Of a stretch of DNA of 56,694 bases, positions 54,093 through 56,694 are shown piece after piece. Positions within the stretch are counted from its first letter, which is position 1, and every line of letters starts with the position of its first letter. The position numbers and the translations under genes were made by a program. The notes under the pieces are model-generated. The model was not told where the DNA came from, searched no databases, and saw only the letters and a list, made by a program, of their open reading frames with translations. The DNA comes from an uncultured Prevotellaceae bacterium (GTDB lineage: Bacteria > Bacteroidota > Bacteroidia > Bacteroidales > Bacteroidaceae), in NCBI GenBank assembly GCA_946402905.1, contig CAMIYC010000020.1, positions 1 to 56,694 of the forward strand, read 5' to 3'.

Positions 54093-54126
54093 AATCGGGG
54101 TGTGCCAGTCGTGGCACACCCCGATT
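54093..54126 (-). terminator. Strong intrinsic terminator of the SusD locus
   Basis: AATCGGGGTGTGCCA (54093-54107) and its exact complement (54112-54126) form a 15-bp stem with a GTCG loop. On the minus strand it is followed by a T-run (TTTTTTT). It ends the glycan-binding lipoprotein gene 22 nt after its stop. Confidence 0.92.
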
Positions 54127-54147
54127 GAATCGTTTTGGAATGACTGT

Positions 54148-55956
54148 TTACTCAAACACCAGATGACAGCCATCGATGGTGAAGGCGAAATTGAAGTCGT
54201 ACATATTTACGTTGTTCACACCGAGGTAGTACTGGGTATAGAGGGCGCCGTCGGTGCCGTTCATCTCCACCTGTACGTCGGCAGTGCTATTACCGCAGTT
54301 GGTGATGTAGACTTTCACCTTGGCACCGTTCATGGCGGCGAGCCAGGTAGCCCAGTCGCCCTGTGTGCCCTCATGCGCGCACGCGTCATAACCGATGCCC
54401 CAACCGTAGTTGTCGGCACGCAGCACACCATACTCGGTGGCATTGTCGGCACTGCGGAGCACCACGACGAAGTTGTTCCAGTTGCCAGCCATGCTGCTAT
54501 AGTTGGTCAGGCTCACGGCGTAGGTCTCGCCGACAGGCACATTGATGTTGTCGGTATGCTCCGACCACCATCCGCCCGAGCAGTCGGCCGGACCCAGGGT
54601 AGTGGGATACGGTGTCACGGCGGTGCATTTCGACTCGGCCACAGACACCTCTACCGTCGCTGTCTTGCCATTCTCTGTAGTGATAGTCACCTCGTGATTG
54701 CCTGCCACGGCAGGTACACGGCTGAAGTTGAGCTTGCCGTTATTGACGATGCCGGTGGTACCGTCTACATAGGTGGCAGTCACCTCCAAGCCAGTCGGGT
54801 CGAAGGCGAGGCTGCGGTCTGTAGCCAATTCCGTGGCCACGCTGCTGTAGTAATAATAACGGTTGTTGGCGGGAGCCTGCGTCACCTTGATCGATGCGAT
54901 GGGGTTGACCACCCTGAACTTGGCGCTGGCCACGATCGGGGTGGAGGCGTTCTCGCCCTTGAAGGTCTTGTTGTAGATCACCACAAGGGTCTTCTCGCCC
55001 ACCTCATTCATGTTGGGGATAGCGGTGAAGAGCAACTCAGCGGCTGGCACGGTCTTTACCACACCCTCCTCGAAGGTGACGACAGCCGAGATATTGGCCA
55101 CGGCATCCTCCAGCGTGGTGCCCATGTCTACCTCATCGGGCACATTCTGCAGTTCCATCGAGAGCGGGTTCTTGTCCAGGGCCGAAGTATATCCGCCGAT
55201 AGGCTCAATATTCGACTCCAGGAAATTGATGTAAGACCCCTCTGGTACGATGAAGCAACGGATGGTGGTGTTGGCCGGATCCGGGTTGAGGTTGGGCAGT
55301 GCATAAGGCTGCTTGTAGGTCTTGGTCACCACACCATTGGTGATCTTGATAGAGAAGGCACTGGGGTCAGTGCGGTCTACAGTCAGTGTCACCTTGCCAC
55401 CCATCTTCTGGATGTTGGCGTCGGCATTGTCGACAGGCGAGAGAGGCAGGTTGCTCTCGGAGAATTTAAAGAAGAGATGGCCGCCCCACTGCGAGTTGTA
55501 TTTCACGCTGTCGTTGGTGAAGTCGTAGCGGAAAGCGCCATACTCGGTGTAGCCATTGCCGCCGCGGTCTATATCATTGGTGATGACGAGGGCGAAGTTC
55601 TTGTAGTAAGTGTTATCGTTGGGATTGATGTTGAGGTTGAACACGGCGTTCCACTTCTCACCATCAGGTATCTGATAGTATTTGGAGAAGCTCGCCCACC
55701 AGCCCGACGTAAAGTCGGTGTTGCCGACGGTGTATACATCCTCGTTCATGCCCTCGAGCACTTCCTCCTCCGGAGTGCCCTTCGCATTCTCTATAGAGTC
55801 GATCTTCTGCGAGATCCAGTCGGGATTGTCGACACTGTACAGGTCGCCTCCCTCACAGCCAGTCAGCAACAGCAGACCAAAGGCTGCAGCGCCAAATACG
55901 GATGCTATTTGATTGAGATGTCTCATAATCTTTTTCATTAAATGGTTTGGTTTCAT
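54148..55956 (-). CDS. Surface glycan-binding lipoprotein (SusE/F-like position)
   Basis: A 602-aa lipoprotein (GLLLLTGC, then EGGD) next to a SusD-like gene, the place of surface glycan-binding proteins. It has two related modules: residues about 75-255 (SGWWASFSKYYQIPDGE, NFALVITND, YTEYGAFRYD) and about 455-602 (SGGWWSEHTDNINVPVGE, NFVVVLRSAD, ATEYGVLRADN). Between them lie two bacterial Ig-like (Big_3-type) domains (VTFEEGVVKTVPAAEL, VTATYVDGTTGIVNNGKLNF). The paired GWW modules are probably carbohydrate-binding. The ligand is unknown. It starts 6 nt after the SusD-like stop. Confidence 0.8.
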   Translation of the reverse strand: MKPNHLMKKIMRHLNQIASVFGAAAFGLLLLTGCEGGDLYSVDNPDWISQKIDSIENAKGTPEEEVLEGMNEDVYTVGNTDFTSGWWASFSKYYQIPDGEKWNAVFNLNINPNDNTYYKNFALVITNDIDRGGNGYTEYGAFRYDFTNDSVKYNSQWGGHLFFKFSESNLPLSPVDNADANIQKMGGKVTLTVDRTDPSAFSIKITNGVVTKTYKQPYALPNLNPDPANTTIRCFIVPEGSYINFLESNIEPIGGYTSALDKNPLSMELQNVPDEVDMGTTLEDAVANISAVVTFEEGVVKTVPAAELLFTAIPNMNEVGEKTLVVIYNKTFKGENASTPIVASAKFRVVNPIASIKVTQAPANNRYYYYSSVATELATDRSLAFDPTGLEVTATYVDGTTGIVNNGKLNFSRVPAVAGNHEVTITTENGKTATVEVSVAESKCTAVTPYPTTLGPADCSGGWWSEHTDNINVPVGETYAVSLTNYSSMAGNWNNFVVVLRSADNATEYGVLRADNYGWGIGYDACAHEGTQGDWATWLAAMNGAKVKVYITNCGNSTADVQVEMNGTDGALYTQYYLGVNNVNMYDFNFAFTIDGCHLVFE

Positions 55957-55962
55957 GATAGT

Positions 55963-56694
55963 TTAAAGACCGACCACAGGATGTATGGTCCATCCTTTCT
56001 CGAAGAAGTAAGCGGAATTGTCGGTACCCTCGTTGGCGGAGTTGCCTTTGAGGTTGGGGTTGTCGTTGAGGGTGCCCTGATAGATGGGCAGGAACTCATG
56101 ACCCTTCTCATAGGAGTCGAAAGAACTCTTCAACTGTTCGTCGACACCAACATCAGAGTAGCTGACGGGATCTTTGACCAGCGACTTGTTGGTGGTGCGG
56201 CGGAAGGTGCCATGTTCCTTGAGCTGAGCCAGACGGTCGGCGCTATAGAAGAATCCCCAGCGGATAAGGTCGAATCCACGGCCAAACTCACAGCCGAACT
56301 CCTTGGGGCGCTCTACGTTGGCAATCTGCTCGAAGAGTTTGTCCTTGGAGGAGAAGTCGGAGAGTTTCAGCGGGGCCAACTCGGCACGTGCACGCACCTG
56401 GTTGATCCAGTCGATGGCCTGCTGTGTGGGGCCGTTGACTTCATTCTCGCACTCAGCTGCACGCAACAGCACGTCGGAATAGCGCATCATACGCAGGTTG
56501 ATGCCATCGTGCAGACCTGTCACGACCTTGTCGTAAAGACCGGTGCGCAGATTGGTCCACTTGGCAATGGGCAGACCGCCGTAGTTGTTGTTGGTCACGA
56601 CATAGTCGGTGGCCGTCATCGGCACAGTGTAGCACACATTGCCATACTCAAAGCCCTCCCAGTCGTCCTCGTAGGTACCGATGGTCCAATAGAG
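55963..56694 (-). CDS. SusD/RagB-family nutrient-binding lipoprotein (C-terminal part)
   Basis: The frame is open to the window edge, so 243 C-terminal residues are visible and the start is outside. The segments GINLRMMRYSDVLLRAAECENEV, AIDWINQVRARAEL and NVERPKEFGCEFGRGFDLIRWG are the canonical RagB/SusD C-terminal signatures (TPR-like helix, R-x-R, E-R-x-x-E-F-x-x-E-G-x-R-x-x-D). The protein caps a SusC transporter at the cell surface; the SusC gene should lie beyond the right edge. It is followed by the glycan-binding lipoprotein and a terminator. Confidence 0.95.
   Translation of the reverse strand, partial: LYWTIGTYEDDWEGFEYGNVCYTVPMTATDYVVTNNNYGGLPIAKWTNLRTGLYDKVVTGLHDGINLRMMRYSDVLLRAAECENEVNGPTQQAIDWINQVRARAELAPLKLSDFSSKDKLFEQIANVERPKEFGCEFGRGFDLIRWGFFYSADRLAQLKEHGTFRRTTNKSLVKDPVSYSDVGVDEQLKSSFDSYEKGHEFLPIYQGTLNDNPNLKGNSANEGTDNSAYFFEKGWTIHPVVGL

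Overview
The window looks like chromosomal DNA from a Prevotella-like member of the Bacteroidales (Bacteroidota). The basis is several promoters of the Bacteroidota type (TTTG, 19-20 bp, TAnnTTTG), an UpxY/NusG-type antiterminator, a SusD-type lipoprotein, acidic residues after lipoprotein cysteines, giant LamG-type surface proteins with a GxYIxNGKxVxxK tail, and REP-like GC-rich intergenic palindromes. GC is moderately high, which also produces many long antisense shadow ORFs. I cannot name the species.

Layout. 1-537: a repeat-rich intergenic region with REP palindromes, a 131-bp MITE inside one of them, a 28-bp perfect hairpin and a tandemly duplicated promoter serving a nucleotidyltransferase-like gene. 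1.6-6.2 kb (minus): ROK kinase, tsaC, ClC transporter, fmt. 6.3-13.8 kb (plus): LysE-type exporter, DUF4924 protein, rfbD, a 1244-aa type IIG restriction-modification enzyme, and prfC whose start overlaps the enzyme's stop. 13.9-21.1 kb (minus): UpxY-type antiterminator, sialate O-acetylesterase-like protein, a deoxyribosyltransferase-like protein and a 1447-aa nuclease-helicase-methyltransferase fusion. 21.1-27.9 kb (minus): a complete trp operon (D-C-F-A-B-E-G) preceded by a leader peptide with three consecutive Trp codons and an attenuator. 28.1-29.6 kb: a 41-aa conserved-looking small protein, rpe, and an ECF sigma factor. 29.8-30.1 kb: a cobalamin riboswitch on the plus strand with no recognisable B12 gene behind it. 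30.1-39.6 kb (minus): a glycan-degradation cluster of two GH92 mannosidases (one fused to a histidine phosphatase), a GH89 alpha-N-acetylglucosaminidase and a HGSNAT/DUF5009-like membrane acyltransferase. 39.7-40.8 kb: an unknown secreted protein. 40.9-53.7 kb (minus): an operon of a 3591-aa surface protein, two lipoproteins and a 54-aa protein. 54.1 kb to the edge: the 3' end of a polysaccharide-utilisation locus (SusD-like gene, surface glycan-binding lipoprotein, strong terminator).

The points most worth following are the trp ribosome-mediated attenuator, the orphan B12 riboswitch, the two-gene nuclease-helicase-methyltransferase plus NDT-like module under a possible UpxY-type antiterminator, the restriction enzyme lodged in a housekeeping operon, and the phosphatase-GH92 fusion beside a NAGLU/HGSNAT-like pair. 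All assignments come from reading motifs and context; no database search was possible.
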